A stretch of DNA of 64,000 nt, from positions 66,397,072 through 66,461,071 of the forward strand of contig OU862907.1 of assembly GCA_917880885.1 (NCBI GenBank), in the 5' to 3' direction. The notes beneath the pieces were generated by a model that had not been told where the DNA came from, did not search any database, and was given only the letters and a program-made list of their open reading frames with translations. Origin of the DNA: Limnephilus marmoratus. Lineage: Eukaryota > Arthropoda > Insecta > Trichoptera > Limnephilidae. Below are positions 10,767 to 21,727 of this stretch, piece by piece (the first letter of the stretch is position 1; each line of letters opens with the position of its first letter). Made by a program: the position numbers and the translations under genes.

Positions 10767-11533
10767 ATCTAATAATAATGTAATATAATATTTTATGCTG
10801 TTCGTTTGTCTCGCTAAAACTCGAGAATGGCTGGGCCGATTTAGCTGATTTTGGTTTTGAAATGTTTGTCGTAGTCCAGGGAAGGTTTAAACGGTGAGAA
10901 AACATGGAAAAGTTGCGAGGAAGAAAGTAAAAACAACAATTTCATTTTCCCATGAAAAGTTTGGGATTGGGGGGATTCGATGTGGGCGATGGTTTTTATA
11001 TTGCTAACCGTTCATCCGATTGCGATCAAACTTTGGTGAGTTGTTGTGAGCACGCCCGCGAATGTTTCTATATATACTGGTGAGCTTTGGCATTATGAAA
11101 TTTGTATAAAAAATTGCAATTGGTGCCACGCGAACTGTTTGAAAACTGAATGTACCGGGACTGAATCTATGGAATGCGAGAGGGGGAGGCGGATGGCAGA
11201 AGGGTGAAGGATAAGAGAGGGGAGGGGAACTCGGGAGGGGAACTCGGGAAAAGGGGTTCGCGGGATGCAGAAGGGGGAGGGGAACCCGGGAGGACGGAGG
11301 GGAAATCGGGAGGGGGGAGGTGAATACAGGGGGGGAGGGGGGGTCGCAGGACGGGGAAGGGGGGGAGTAGAGTGAGAAAAGGGAAGGTGGAGGAGGAGTG
11401 GGAATGCGAGAGGGGAAGGGAACGCGGAGAGGAAGGGGATGAGGAAGGTGAACGAGACGAATGGGGAAGGACGCGCAGAGAGAAATAATTTCTTCTTTGA
11501 ATGGCATAGCAACGCATGCCGGGTACCAGCTAG
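10767..11533 (+). mobile_element. Non-autonomous Helitron
   Basis: Probable TC start (TCTAATAATAATG) after AAA. The right end is GCATGCCGGGTACCAGCTAG followed by T. It includes one ATTCATCCGATTGCG unit (about 11007-11090), AACTCGAGAATGGCTG near 10820, and a strongly G/A-rich block at 11180-11470. No coding capacity; frames in the purine block are low complexity. Confidence 0.65.
11180..11470 (+). repeat. Purine-rich (GGGGA)-type tract
   Basis: Nearly 300 bp of G/A sequence with repeated GGGGA and GGGAGG runs. The same kind of block (as pyrimidine) lies inside related Helitron copies at 18945-19180 and 61842-62085. Several G-runs make it a possible G-quadruplex or triplex former. Confidence 0.75.
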
Positions 11534-11817
11534 TGTAAAATAATATTTTATGGGGAAATTGCACTCGTCTTGTCGAAAGGGAAAAAAAAATATTTTCATA
11601 ACCCAAACACAAGATAATAATTTATTTCTTGACCACACTATCAGTTTATACTCGGTATCGTTCGGACCCTTATTACAAACTTGTTCACTCATTTAATTAT
11701 ATTGTAATATAATATAATTAATTTATTAAAATGATTTTTTTTCAAGTTTTTGTTCTATTTTTTATGGTTGTTATAACTTTGGGGCTTCACGAAATTGAAG
11801 AAGGTATGTTCATTGAA

Positions 11818-12225
11818 TTAATTTACTAACTAACTAATTAACCATCACGCCATTTCTCCGCAGGTGTCGTCAGAGAGGACGGACCGCCAAACAACTCTGT
11901 CTTGGCACAAACTCTCTGTCTCACTCACATTCATAATACATCGTCTCATACATACTCTTCTATTATTTTGACTTTTGACATGGCCCGACTCAAGTATCTA
12001 ATTCACTTGATCGTGCCATGTCTTCCTCGGGCGTCTCTGACTTCTCCTACCATTCACATTTGCGTCATTTATTCTTCTTACACTACTTTCTTTGTCCATT
12101 CGCTCTACATGCCCAAACCATCTGAGGGTCCCTTTTTTAATCTTACTCATTATGTTTACATCAGCCTTATACTATTTGCGGATATCCACATTTCTCACAC
12201 GATCATACATGGTTTTACTGGTTCC
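11818..12225 (-). mobile_element. LINE family T, 3' fragment
   Basis: Minus strand ends ...GGCGTGATGGTTAATTAGTTAG. Upstream it carries the GPSDGLGM, GHVER-like and MARLKYLI blocks shared with copies at 16925, 31760, 36320 and 51540. 5'-truncated at about 12225. Confidence 0.75.
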
Positions 12226-12229
12226 ATGC

Positions 12230-12390
12230 CAACTCAGAATGAAACCAACTCAGAACACCCCAAAAAGGTCATTAAAATAGCCGGTAAACCTAACCTAACT
12301 AAACCTATTTAAACAATTTTTTAAATATTTTTTATCATCACTCTTAATGACCTTTCTGAGGTGCTTCTGAGTTGGTTTCATTCTGAGTTG
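12230..12390. mobile_element. 161-bp MITE with about 50-bp TIRs
   Basis: CAACTCAGAATGAAACC ... GGTTTCATTCTGAGTTG. The inverted arms continue through CAACTCAGAA.CACC...AAGGTCATTAA. The centre holds CCTAACC and TTTTTATCATCACTCTTAATGA. It serves as the empty site for the piggyBac-like insertion in the second copy (33660-35695). Confidence 0.85.
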
Positions 12391-12980
12391 TCCGGTCACC
12401 GGTTTTACCACACACACGCCGACAATTTTTTTTTATTTGGCATCAAAAAATACCCACCCTCCCAATTTTTAATCGCGATTTTAGTATTATTGTTTCAACA
12501 AATTTATCCGTCTTTAGTATTTCAAACAAAACAAAATTATTTATGTTGTTGATTGACAGATGGCGCTACAACCGCCTCATCGAACTTTCATCCATACATG
12601 CGCAAGGCATTCACGAGAAGCGTCGCGTCATTTTGATATTTCATTCGGCGTCATGTTCTCGCGTGGGCAAACCATCGAGCTTATTCGTGTTGGCTAATGA
12701 CGGACTGACAAAAAATATCGTACACTCAATTGCTCTTCGAAATTCATATTGATTTTCTTTATTTAATTTTCGCACTTTAGTTGGTGTTTTTTTTTATTTT
12801 TATCGGTTTTTATCTACAGCGCTCCATTTCTATTTCTGTCATAGATCCCATCCCTACACACTTACAATAGATTCGTTATTTTTTATTTAACAACCAAAAT
12901 ATTCACTAGAAATAATTTATATGGCAGAACAATGTTTGTCGGGTCAGCTAGTAAATTAATATATTTTTCTGCATCAGAAG
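12391..12980 (+). mobile_element. Helitron 3' part (end at 12951)
   Basis: The only clear signal is the terminus AATGTTTGTCGGGTCAGCTAG followed by T at 12952. GACAGATGGCGCTACAACC (about 12557) resembles internal parts of lepidopteran Helitrons. The 5' boundary was not found, and no gene is seen. Confidence 0.5.
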
Positions 12981-12982
12981 TA

Positions 12983-15900
12983 GGGTCAGTGGGCCGGTTG
13001 TGGCCATTGGGCCGGTTCTGGCCATTTTCAACTTTACAAGTCGAAATATAAGCTAAATAAAATCGAATCTTTTTTTACTCTATGGCAAAATGCATATTTG
13101 TCTATGGTCTTCGTTGACAAGTGACACAATAAATCTTATTGTTAACAGTTTGTGTTTGGTCGATGCAAATAAGTGTTGCGGAATTTTTTATTGAGATTGT
13201 TATCCAAAACCTTAAGGAACCCACTGTAAGTAATCTCAATATATATTTGTAATCCTTTTGATGTTTTATTTGAAAACAAGTTGTACCCATTATAAAAGGG
13301 TAAAGTAATATGTTTTTGAGGTTATTTTTAGAAAATTGGTTGTTTAAACATGATTTTTCGATGTGGCCATTACTGACACAAGAATTTATACAAATGTATG
13401 GGTTGTGGCCACGTTGGTGGCCACAAGTGGCTCCCATACAGTACTAGTTTTGGCCATTATCTAAAAAAATGAACATATCCGCTAATTTTGATATTTTAAC
13501 TTAATAAATTATTATGTTTCTTCTTCAGAACTGTGAAAATGACTCCGGCAAATAAGAAGAAAGATGCTATTGAGCACTCAAAACGCAAACTTTTTTGTTA
13601 TTCACCATCGAAAGTGATTTTGGCCCTCGATGCTATAAAAGGAGGTATGAAGGTATCTACTGCTAGTAAAAACTACAAAGTCCCCCGTAGTACTTTGCGT
13701 AACAAAATATGTGGACGTGCACCAGCGGCCTCAGGTCACGTAGGACCACAAGCTGTACTTGGTATAGAAATAGAGATGTCACTAGTCAGGTGGATTAAAG
13801 ATTGTGCCCGGGCAGGTTTTCCAATTAACAGGGAATGTTTATTAGATTCCGTAAAGAAGATTGTTGTTACTGGCAACATCAATACTCCTTTCATCAATAA
13901 TCGCCCTGGGAGGACATGGTTTGAGTCATTTATGACGAGACATCCTGATTTAAGCAAAAAACATGCAGAGTACATAAACAAGGCACGCGCATTGATAACC
14001 GAAGAAAAAATCAGAAACTGGTTTGAAGAAGTCATTACTTTGTTAGGACCTGATGGATGTAAGATTTTTGAAGATCCTGCTCGAGTATGGAACTGCGATG
14101 AAACTTCATTCTTCTTAGCCCCCAAAGGTGGACTTGTCTTAGCGACGAAAGGCGAACATGTTTACGACACTTCAAAAAACAGTGATAAAGAAAATATCAC
14201 TACTCTGTTTACAGTAAATGCTCTTGGAGAACTGGCTCCACCTTTGACACTTTACAAATACAAAAGAATGAATTCAGATGTAGTTCAAAATGCACCTAAT
14301 CGTTGGTCTATTGGTAAGACAGACAAAGGGTGGATGACTGCTGAGTCTTTCTATGAATTTATTGGTAATGTGTTCCTGCCTTATCTCAAAGAAAAGGGTA
14401 CAATATTTCCAATCGTATTATTTTTAGACGGACATAAATCCCATCTGACTCTTCACCTGAGTTCACTTTGCAGAGACAACGGAATTATCGTCATAGCCTT
14501 GGTTCCAAACACAACACATATGCTGCAGCCACTGGACGTGGCTGTATTTTTTCCTTTAAAGCAACGTTGGTTGAAGTACATTCGTAAGTGGAGAATTGAT
14601 AACGAAGGACAAGAAATAACTAAATTTAATCTCCCTTCTGCTTTGAACAACATTCTGATAAATGATACAAATTTTTCTAATAATGTGAAAGCTGGATTCA
14701 AGTCTTGCGGACTTTATCCATTTGGTCCTGATTTTGTAAACTATAAAAGAATTATAACTGCACCAAAACATACTGAAACTAATGTAAACATGCGCCTAGT
14801 GGAATCGACTCATCTACAGTATTTGGAGAGTAAAATTGAACCAAATATGCTTAAAGATTTCAAAGTCACTTACAGCACTGGTATGGATTGGACAGGTTGT
14901 ACTGAAGGGTTGTTCCTGTATAAAGTATGGCTGGCCTTCAAAGACGATAATACTGCATTGCCAAATACAGATCTTACTTGTATTAATCTAGATCGAGTTA
15001 CAACGCCTCCAGAAACTCCTGTTATTGAACCTTCATTTCCAATAGCGGTAAACGAAGAAATCCTGGACGTATCAGCATCAACATCTAAAGATATTGTATC
15101 CTCTTCTGAGATTGTAGAATTGAATATGCCGACTAATGCCGCAGAATTAGTGAAAAATTGCGTCATATGGCCTGAAAAGAAGACAAATACTACCAGTCGA
15201 AAGAGAGAGTATATTCCTTCGGTGTTAACATCAGATAAATGGAAAGATATTATGATGGCTAAGGAAAAGGAGAAAGACAGAAAAGAAGAACAAAAACAGA
15301 TAAAACTAGCTAAAAAAATAAATAGGAACATTAAAAAAAAGAAACCGACTATTGAAATTTTAGAGACGTCAGAGGAAGAAAATTTGCATGATACGTCTCA
15401 TTCGGACTGCGAAGACTGGATTCCACAGGTAAAGCCGTCGGGTTTCGAAGAACTAGATCGAACACCCCTGGAAGGAGATTATGTCCTGGTTGAATTCAAG
15501 AATCCCAAAGCCACTTTTTATTATGTCGGCAAAATATTGCGTTCAAAAGACGAAGACAATGAGTTCGAGATAAGCTACCTGAGAAAACATAATAACACTG
15601 GTAGCCAATTCACAATGCCACAAATTCCTGATTTGGCATCTGTTGCTGAGATTGATATTAAAATGATATTGCCACCACCATTGTTTACAGGTACAACCAA
15701 AAGGCAAAATTCTTTTTATACTTTCGAAATCGAACTCTCAGGTCTAAATATGCGCTAAATCTTATTTTTTTATAAGTTTATTGTATAACTTGAATAATAA
15801 ACATCGATTTATAATCATTACTGTGTTTAATTTAGATAAAAAAATATAAGTTCCCTACATAGATTCATGTGGCCAAAACCGGCACACGGGTGTGGCCAGA

Positions 15901-16126
15901 ACTGATTAAATTGTGGCCACAACTAATGCATGGGTCCAGTTCAATGAAAAAAAATTATTTAAAAATAATTAAAGAACTGTTATTCGATATATTTACATAT
16001 ATTAAAGACAGGCATTTTTATTGTACATTAATGTTGGAAAAATTATAATTTACATTTATGTGCAAGTTTGGTGCTCATTCAAAAACGAAAAAATCCTTAA
16101 GGTGGCCACAACCGGCCCACTGACCC
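12983..16126 (+). mobile_element. Complete pogo/Tigger-type transposon (Tc1/mariner superfamily)
   Basis: Terminal inverted repeats of about 23 bp: GGGTCAGTGGGCCGGTTGTG at 12983 and its inverse ending CCACTGACCC at 16126. A TA duplication lies on each side (12981-12982, 16127-16128). Subterminal GGCCA/TGGCC motifs recur many times (13003, 13019, 13366, 13401-13425, 13453, 15870-15915, 16103), probably transposase-binding sites. One intact transposase gene fills the middle. With intact ORF, TIRs and duplication, this is the youngest-looking DNA transposon in the window. Confidence 0.93.
13539..15758 (+). CDS. pogo/Tigger-like DDE transposase, intact
   Basis: 739-codon uninterrupted frame encoding a cut-and-paste transposase acting in the nucleus on the element's TIRs. 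Domains: a psq/CENP-B type HTH at about residues 18-60 (SPSKVILALDAIKGGMKVS, ASKNYKVPRSTLRNKI); a second CENP-B/Tc5-like HTH at about 75-140 (GRTWFESFMTRHPDLS); and a DDE core with Asp187 in WNCDET, Asp297 in LFLDGHKSH and Asp333 in LQPLDVAVF. That is DD35D spacing with all three acidic residues present. The C-terminus (about 520-739) is Lys/Glu-rich and longer than in compact family members. ATG at 13539 is chosen; TTCTTCTTCAG just upstream (13518-13528) could be a 5'-UTR intron acceptor. A short 3' region contains AATAAA at about 15797. Confidence 0.93.
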   Translation: MTPANKKKDAIEHSKRKLFCYSPSKVILALDAIKGGMKVSTASKNYKVPRSTLRNKICGRAPAASGHVGPQAVLGIEIEMSLVRWIKDCARAGFPINRECLLDSVKKIVVTGNINTPFINNRPGRTWFESFMTRHPDLSKKHAEYINKARALITEEKIRNWFEEVITLLGPDGCKIFEDPARVWNCDETSFFLAPKGGLVLATKGEHVYDTSKNSDKENITTLFTVNALGELAPPLTLYKYKRMNSDVVQNAPNRWSIGKTDKGWMTAESFYEFIGNVFLPYLKEKGTIFPIVLFLDGHKSHLTLHLSSLCRDNGIIVIALVPNTTHMLQPLDVAVFFPLKQRWLKYIRKWRIDNEGQEITKFNLPSALNNILINDTNFSNNVKAGFKSCGLYPFGPDFVNYKRIITAPKHTETNVNMRLVESTHLQYLESKIEPNMLKDFKVTYSTGMDWTGCTEGLFLYKVWLAFKDDNTALPNTDLTCINLDRVTTPPETPVIEPSFPIAVNEEILDVSASTSKDIVSSSEIVELNMPTNAAELVKNCVIWPEKKTNTTSRKREYIPSVLTSDKWKDIMMAKEKEKDRKEEQKQIKLAKKINRNIKKKKPTIEILETSEEENLHDTSHSDCEDWIPQVKPSGFEELDRTPLEGDYVLVEFKNPKATFYYVGKILRSKDEDNEFEISYLRKHNNTGSQFTMPQIPDLASVAEIDIKMILPPPLFTGTTKRQNSFYTFEIELSGLNMR

Positions 16127-16128
16127 TA

Positions 16129-16560
16129 GTCGGTAATTCTTCCCTGATCTGCAGAATTCGGCGAATAGAATTCTTGAAGTTCCTCTGAACGTGATCATTT
16201 TTTTCTTGACGCTCCCCGTGCGATTTAGAAAGCTGTTCTGCCAATTTCTTCAGGAATTAATATAAAATTAATAAAAACGATGAATATTTTCATTGTTATT
16301 ATTCATTTTTATACTAAAACAACAAAAATAAGTAAATACAAAAATCACACAATCACACGAACCGCTGGCGTGAAACTTTGATTTACCCAGGTCAGACGCA
16401 CACACGTCTACACGCGCCGATCACAAGTGCGATATTGTTCGATGTGTAGAAAAGGTACATAGACGCGCTCTGACGACACACACACATCGAAAAAAATTTG
16501 TTTCGGTCACTAAGACTGGTGGAAGGTGGTTGAGGGTTATGTCTATTTTTTGTTTTTAAA
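16129..16560. other. No feature recognised
   Basis: Continues the sequence interrupted by the pogo insertion. AT-rich, no conserved frame. CACACACG-type microrepeats lie near 16390-16490. Confidence 0.5.
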
Positions 16561-16562
16561 TT

Positions 16563-16895
16563 AGCTCCACACAGGAGGCTCTGAGGAAAACAATTCCCTT
16601 CAGAGCCTATGTCATCTTTTGGGATGCTGTGTGCAGGGTCTTTTTATGAAATGAAGAAAATGGTTTGAGGGGTGGGTAAGAATCTGGGGGTCAGTGTGTC
16701 CAGGAGTGACGGACGTGTGAATCCGTCCCTCCCACTGCGGTGCAAGTAGATGTTTCGAGAGAGTTACGGCTGGAGAAGTCAGAGGGACTCCCTCAACCAT
16801 TCTCTCTTGATCCGGCCTGCCATGCAGTTGGTGGGCAGAAGCATCCGTCACCAAGACCCGGACACCCCATGAACCCCTATTTCCTTGAAAGTACT
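16563..16895 (-). mobile_element. SINE-like element sharing LINE B tail, copy 3
   Basis: Low-coordinate end is CTCCACACAGGAGGCTCTGAGG (the LINE B tail in reverse). A GCTGTGTGCAGGGTCTTTTT block follows, then GAATCTGGGGGTCAGTGTG and the CTCTTGATCCGGCCTGCC block. The 5' part is truncated at about 16895. Confidence 0.8.
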
Positions 16896-16924
16896 ACTCT
16901 TTTCCTTTGGAGGAAACAGACATT

Positions 16925-17325
16925 GGTGCATTGCGTTTCTCATCGTTTAAGAAAGAGCTGCAGAGTGCTGTTCAAATGAGATCCCTCAGGCGTAGTATGT
17001 GTGAAGTATGTGTGATAAAACCATGTATGATCGTGTGAGATAGTAAGGAAGGGACGCTCGGATTATTTGGGCATGTAGGGCGAATGCACGCAGAAAATAG
17101 TGTAAGGTGAACGGTACAAAAAGTCGGAGACGCCCTAGGAAGACACGGCACGATCAAATGAATCAGATACTTGAGTCGGGCCATGTCAAGAGTCAGAATA
17201 ATACAAGAGTATATATGAATGTAAACAAGGCAAAGAGTGTGTGCCAAGACAGAGTTGTATGGCGGTCTGTCATCTCTGCCTACCCCTGGGGAGAAATGAT
17301 GTGATGGTTAGTTAGTTAATTATCC
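16925..17325 (+). mobile_element. LINE family T, 3' fragment
   Basis: Begins in the conserved ATGAGATCCCTCAGGCG block and ends TGATGGTTAGTTAGTTAATTA. The frame is broken throughout. GGGCATGTAGGGCGAATG encodes the GHVERM-like motif of LINE C-termini. Confidence 0.8.
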
Positions 17326-17640
17326 TCGTTCTTATCAATAATGAAAATATATTAATTAAACAAGTTAAATTGATAATAGATTGTTGCTACTTTAACTTTT
17401 AATTTTCATATTTGATTGGATTCACGTGTTCATAATTTTATTGGTATCATCATATTGATAAGCATAGGTCAAAGGTGTTTAGAAAATTTTCCTTACAAGT
17501 ATCGCTGGTCGAGGGGGCAGAGCGTGATTGGTCGATCGATTTTTGGGAGGCGGGTGTAGGTACTAGTGACCGACCGAAAGTTCGGTTTTGGTTTTGGCAA
17601 AAAAATCTAGTTTCGGCATCACTTTAGGTTTCGGCAGAGA
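17326..17640. other. No feature recognised
   Basis: About 300 bp of AT-rich sequence. A TTCGGTTTTGG...TTTCGGCA alternation at 17580-17650 is the only local pattern. Confidence 0.5.
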
Positions 17641-18262
17641 ATCTGCCAACCGAAACTTTTTTAGACATGTTAAAAATCGATTGTTTACTGTTATTTTACT
17701 TTAATAGTACACAACTTCTAACCCTGTACAAATCACAAGTGCGCCCCACGGTTGAATTTGGCAGCCACCTCTGGTCTGGAGCTCAAAAATACCTGAAAAA
17801 TACCCTCGACTCTTTGCAGAAACGGGCGGTTCGTTTGATAGATTCTCCCATCTTAACAGACGGCTTGCAATCTTTAGAGCACAGGCGTCGGGTGGGAATT
17901 CTATCCTTGTTCTACCGGTATTACAATGGAAGATGCTCCGATGAACTAGCGTCATTGATCCCTTTGGCACCGGTGCATAGTGGGGAAACACGCCAAACGT
18001 GTGCCCAACATTTGTACACGGTTGATATTTGTCACATGAGAATGGGTCGTTTCTTCTACTCGTTCTTGTGTTCAACAGCTCGGCTGTGGAATGATTTGCC
18101 GGGGTCTGTGTTTCCTCCTTCCTACAACATGGGTCCCTTTAAGACTAATGTTCATTCCTTCCTCTCCTCAAAAAGACCCTCCACACAGCATTCCAGATGA
18201 CATAGGCCCTGAGGGAAATTATTTTCCTCAGGGCCTCCTGTGTGGAGTTAATGTAAAAAAAA
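17640..18262 (+). mobile_element. LINE family B, 5'-truncated 3' end
   Basis: RT C-terminal coding region followed by a short 3' UTR with hairpin CCCTGAGGGAAATTATTTTCCTCAGGG, then CCTCCTGTGTGGAGTTAATG and poly(A) at 18255-18267. The tail is reused by the SINE-like family. A second long copy is at 59380-60050. Confidence 0.88.
17695..18200 (+). pseudogene. LINE RT C-terminal region (family B)
   Basis: Open frame (the Met at 17667 is in flanking sequence) with LYKSQVRPTVEFGSHLWSG, SLQKRAVRLIDSP, LEHRRRVGILSLFYRYYNG and STARLWNDLP...VFPPSYN. These are the standard post-RT motifs of L2/CR1-like LINE proteins. No catalytic RT core or endonuclease is present because of 5' truncation, so it is non-functional. 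Confidence 0.85.
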
Positions 18263-18289
18263 AAAAATTTGGTTTATTTTTTCACTTAT

Positions 18290-18775
18290 TCAGACAGTTA
18301 ACATGTGTTAACCCATTGGCCACAAACCCCGGCGCGCTGACGGGCTAAAGCAGGTCCTCCAAAAAACAGAAAACAAGCGAGACAGTGACATTTTTTTAAT
18401 AAAAATTTTAATTTTAAATGCCGAACGCTCTGTAGGTAATAAATCATTCATTTTGTAGATTGGCAATAATATATTTCTTATGTTTTTTCCCTGATATTTG
18501 TGTTCCAAGTTTTATATGCAGCCAGATGTCATTTAATTTTTTCAAAATTGCGAGTGGTTTTAGGCTTTTGATAGTGACCCTGAACGTCCCTGATTGCCTT
18601 GAGGACTATCATACCAAATTATTTTATTATTTTTTAGTATACATGTATGTATATAAAAAACAAAAATTATTATTGCTCAATTTATGGATATTATGTTTTT
18701 TTGTAACTTTTTGAATAAAAATGTGGAAAAAAACTTATTATACTATATTAAACATATTTTACTTATTATTATTAC
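18290..18775. repeat. Dispersed repeat shared with 45690-45960
   Basis: AAATGCCGAACGC, GTAGATTGGCAATAA, CCCTGATATTTG, CGTCCCTGATTGC and a TATGTATATA stretch occur in the same order at 45700-45955. Family not identified. Confidence 0.6.
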
Positions 18776-19985
18776 AGTTTGTCAAATAAGAGTAGAAAAC
18801 AGGAGGAGGGCGCCACTGTTGTTCAAATGGCAATACTAAAAATATAACTCATGGTGGTAATGTAAAGTTGTGTAACCTACATTTTTATTAAAAACTAGCT
18901 GGTCTCGGCACGCGTTGCTATGCCATTTAATAAAGAAATTGTTTCTCCCCGAGTGTCCTTTCCCATTCATCCCGTTCCCCTTCCGCCTCCCCTTCTTCAT
19001 CTGCGTCCTCTTCCCTTCTCGCGTTCCCACTCCGTCACCTCCACCTGCCCAGGGGGAGTGGGGACCCCCGAACCCCCCTCCCGAGATCCCCTCCCCCCTC
19101 CCGCGTTCTTCTTCCACCTTCCCCGCCTTCCCTCTTCCCTTTCCCGCTCCCTCGTCCCGCCAACCCTCCTTCTGCGTTCCATATATTCAATCCCAGTACA
19201 TTCAGTTTTTAAACAGCCCGCGTGCCACCTTTTACAATATTTATTCAAATTTCCATTTTTCATGTATATTAAACTTGGTACCTAACATAGGTACCTACTT
19301 AAAATATCTAAAATTCTTGATTCGATTCAAACTATTAGGGGAGTACCTACTTTAAACAAATTTATCAACTTACAGATTTTCAAAAATAGAATCCTGATTG
19401 AACAATCATTGTTTTGCAAAATGTCATTCTCAAACACGCGAACTGTCAAACGTGCGATAGTCGTTTAGGTTAGTAATTGGTTTTCTGAAATTATTCAATT
19501 TTCTGCGCAATTTTCTTAATTTTTCTCTCCGTAAGAACCATCCTCGTACTTCAAAGAATATTCTAAAAAAAGAATTAGCGAAATCGGTTCAGCTGATCTC
19601 GTGATTTGCGCTTAGCAACACATTTAGCGATTTATTTTTTATACATATATAAGAAGATTAAAAAGGCATAAAAGTGAAAAAAATATTTTTTCATTGCAAT
19701 AAAGATACCCACTGATCTCAAAATTAGAATTGCATATAGTTATGTGTATTATTATTTTACGTTTGCAATTTTGTGTTAACATAATAAAGAATAATGATAT
19801 TTAAAATATATAAAATATAAATTGATCACATTTATTTAATATCAGCTTAAGTACCTGGCGTTGCCCGTGCTTTAGATCATGTCTCTAGTTTTAGATCTGA
19901 ATAATATATTTAAGTCATTCAGATCTAAAAGTAGTGTAACTAAACTCACCATTAGTGATTCTTCCTTTCTACCTACTTCTTCTTC
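18776..19985 (-). repeat. Hairpin repeat family, copy 1 (with Helitron inside)
   Basis: Inverse copy of 49787-50217 and 42786-43195. Contains the stem TTTAGATCTGAAT ... ATTCAGATCTAAA (19890-19932). Interrupted by a Helitron at 18895-19657; the other two copies give the empty site. Confidence 0.8.
18895..19657 (-). mobile_element. Non-autonomous Helitron with in-window empty site
   Basis: On the minus strand it starts TCTTCTTATATATG (19657) and ends GCGTGCCGAGACCAGCTAG (18895). Flanking A and T match the empty sites TTTAATTTTTTAT at about 43060 and 50097 in the other copies of the host repeat. This is the precise A^T insertion without target duplication that is characteristic of Helitrons. 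A pyrimidine-rich block lies at 18945-19180. Confidence 0.88.
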
Positions 19986-21727
19986 TTTCTTCTTCCTTGC
20001 GCTGTCCCAACTCATTGCCTAGGTAGGCTGTTGAGGTCGGCTCTTCTCGTTCTCAGGTTGTAATAGGCCACTTGCATGGATTTCATAACGACTTGGAAAA
20101 AATCGTATGGATAGATTTTTTTACTAAGATTACGAAAATGTTAGTAATTTTTTTTAGAAATGTACAGTTTTTTTTTTATTTTTAAATAAATAAATCGATT
20201 ATTTGGGCCCGTGACGTCACTACATGAAAATGTCCCGTCTCCGAAAATGTTCCTATTAATTTTGTAAAATGCCACACTGATTTATTTTTTATATGGCATC
20301 ACTTTGATTTCAGGCGAATTTTTGAATTCGTTCACTAGATTTATTGTTTGTTCACTGCGAACTTATCATTTGGTTCGACTTTTTGACAGGTGTTCTGAAG
20401 ATGATGTCGGTACGTGTTTTAGAGGTGTATAATGATTATGGTGCTGATTTTAACAAAATAAAATTTTATAATATTCTTATTATTATTATAATTTACAAGT
20501 ACAAGTATATTACATTGAATTTAGTAATATAGACGCTGTACATTATAATGATTTATGATCAATAAGATGGATCAAGGAAAAAAAATATTTATGAGATGTA
20601 ATATTTTTGGTATGCCTCGTTAGGGGCCGTTCAAGTATTACGTAACGCACTTGGGGGGGGAGGGGGGGTCTGGTGAAACGTTACGGCGCGTTACGGGTGG
20701 GGGGGGGGGGGGTGCGAAGGATGCGTTACGTAACATGTTTTTCTTTATTTAAATAAAAAACTAAGGAATTGAAATCTTTCAAGTTGGCAAGCTTTTTAGT
20801 TTATGTTGTACGGGTAATTCCTCGACTGTATTGTGCGTCATTTTTATTTTATTTTCGTTGTCAGTATTCGTTAGTGTTTTAAACATGAAATACGCATAAA
20901 CACAATTTGATGTAGTCAGTGTTGTTAATGTGAGGTTTTAGGAATTATAATGTCCTCCAAACCGGGAGATTTACATCATCAGCTGTTATTGGCCTATAAA
21001 GGCTCTGATGCTTACTTGCCAGCGCAGCGCAACCAAAAAATGCCAACCAAATTTAGAAGACAGCAAAAGAAAAATTAAAAAAATGAAAAATTTATGGAAC
21101 ATATGAATGATGTTATACGAGAGTTTTTAGTAAGAACAACGCTTTTTAGTTATTACACACAGGTCAGTTTACTGCTAAAATATAATAATATTACCTAAAG
21201 CTAGGTTTCGTAGTACATGCATAGTTACACTCAGAACATGAAAAAGGTTTTCTTCACTTTGAATCGTTCTGTAGATTTTTTAATCTCCCTTTCGAGAACT
21301 TGAAAAACCACGCTGGGACAAAAAATAGTTTTGTCTGCTGAAGGTAAACATGTAATTTTTCGTGCCTCTTTGTAGAACACGAATAGTTGCAGTTGAAACA
21401 TGTAATTGGTTTTGTAGCACTGTGAGTCAGCAAATGATTTCTAAGTTCCTTTGTACAACATGAATAATTGCAGTCGGGACACGAAAGAGGTTTTGGTCCA
21501 GTGTGGGCAAATATGTGAATTTTTAGATACCATTTTGTAGCGCCTGAATAGTCGCACTAGGGACAACTAAAAGGTTTTTCATTACTGTGAATTAGCAAGT
21601 GCCGTTTTAGTTTTTTTTTCGAGAAGAAGAATAGTTGCAGTCAGGGCATGAAATGGGTTTTCACCACTGTGAGTAAACATGTGATTTTTTGATTTCTCTG
21701 AATAGTTATGTCGGAACATGAAAAATG

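Noticed and set aside
11004..11692. Three long overlapping minus-strand frames rich in Pro/Ser/Phe
   Set aside because: They translate a low-complexity purine tract inside a Helitron; all frames are open simply because the tract lacks stops.
13736..14125. Minus-strand frames inside the pogo transposase
   Set aside because: Antisense shadows of the intact transposase ORF.
17300..17325. Telomeric (TTAGG)n sequence
   Set aside because: The repeat is TTAG, not TTAGG, and is the 3' end of LINE T at several sites.
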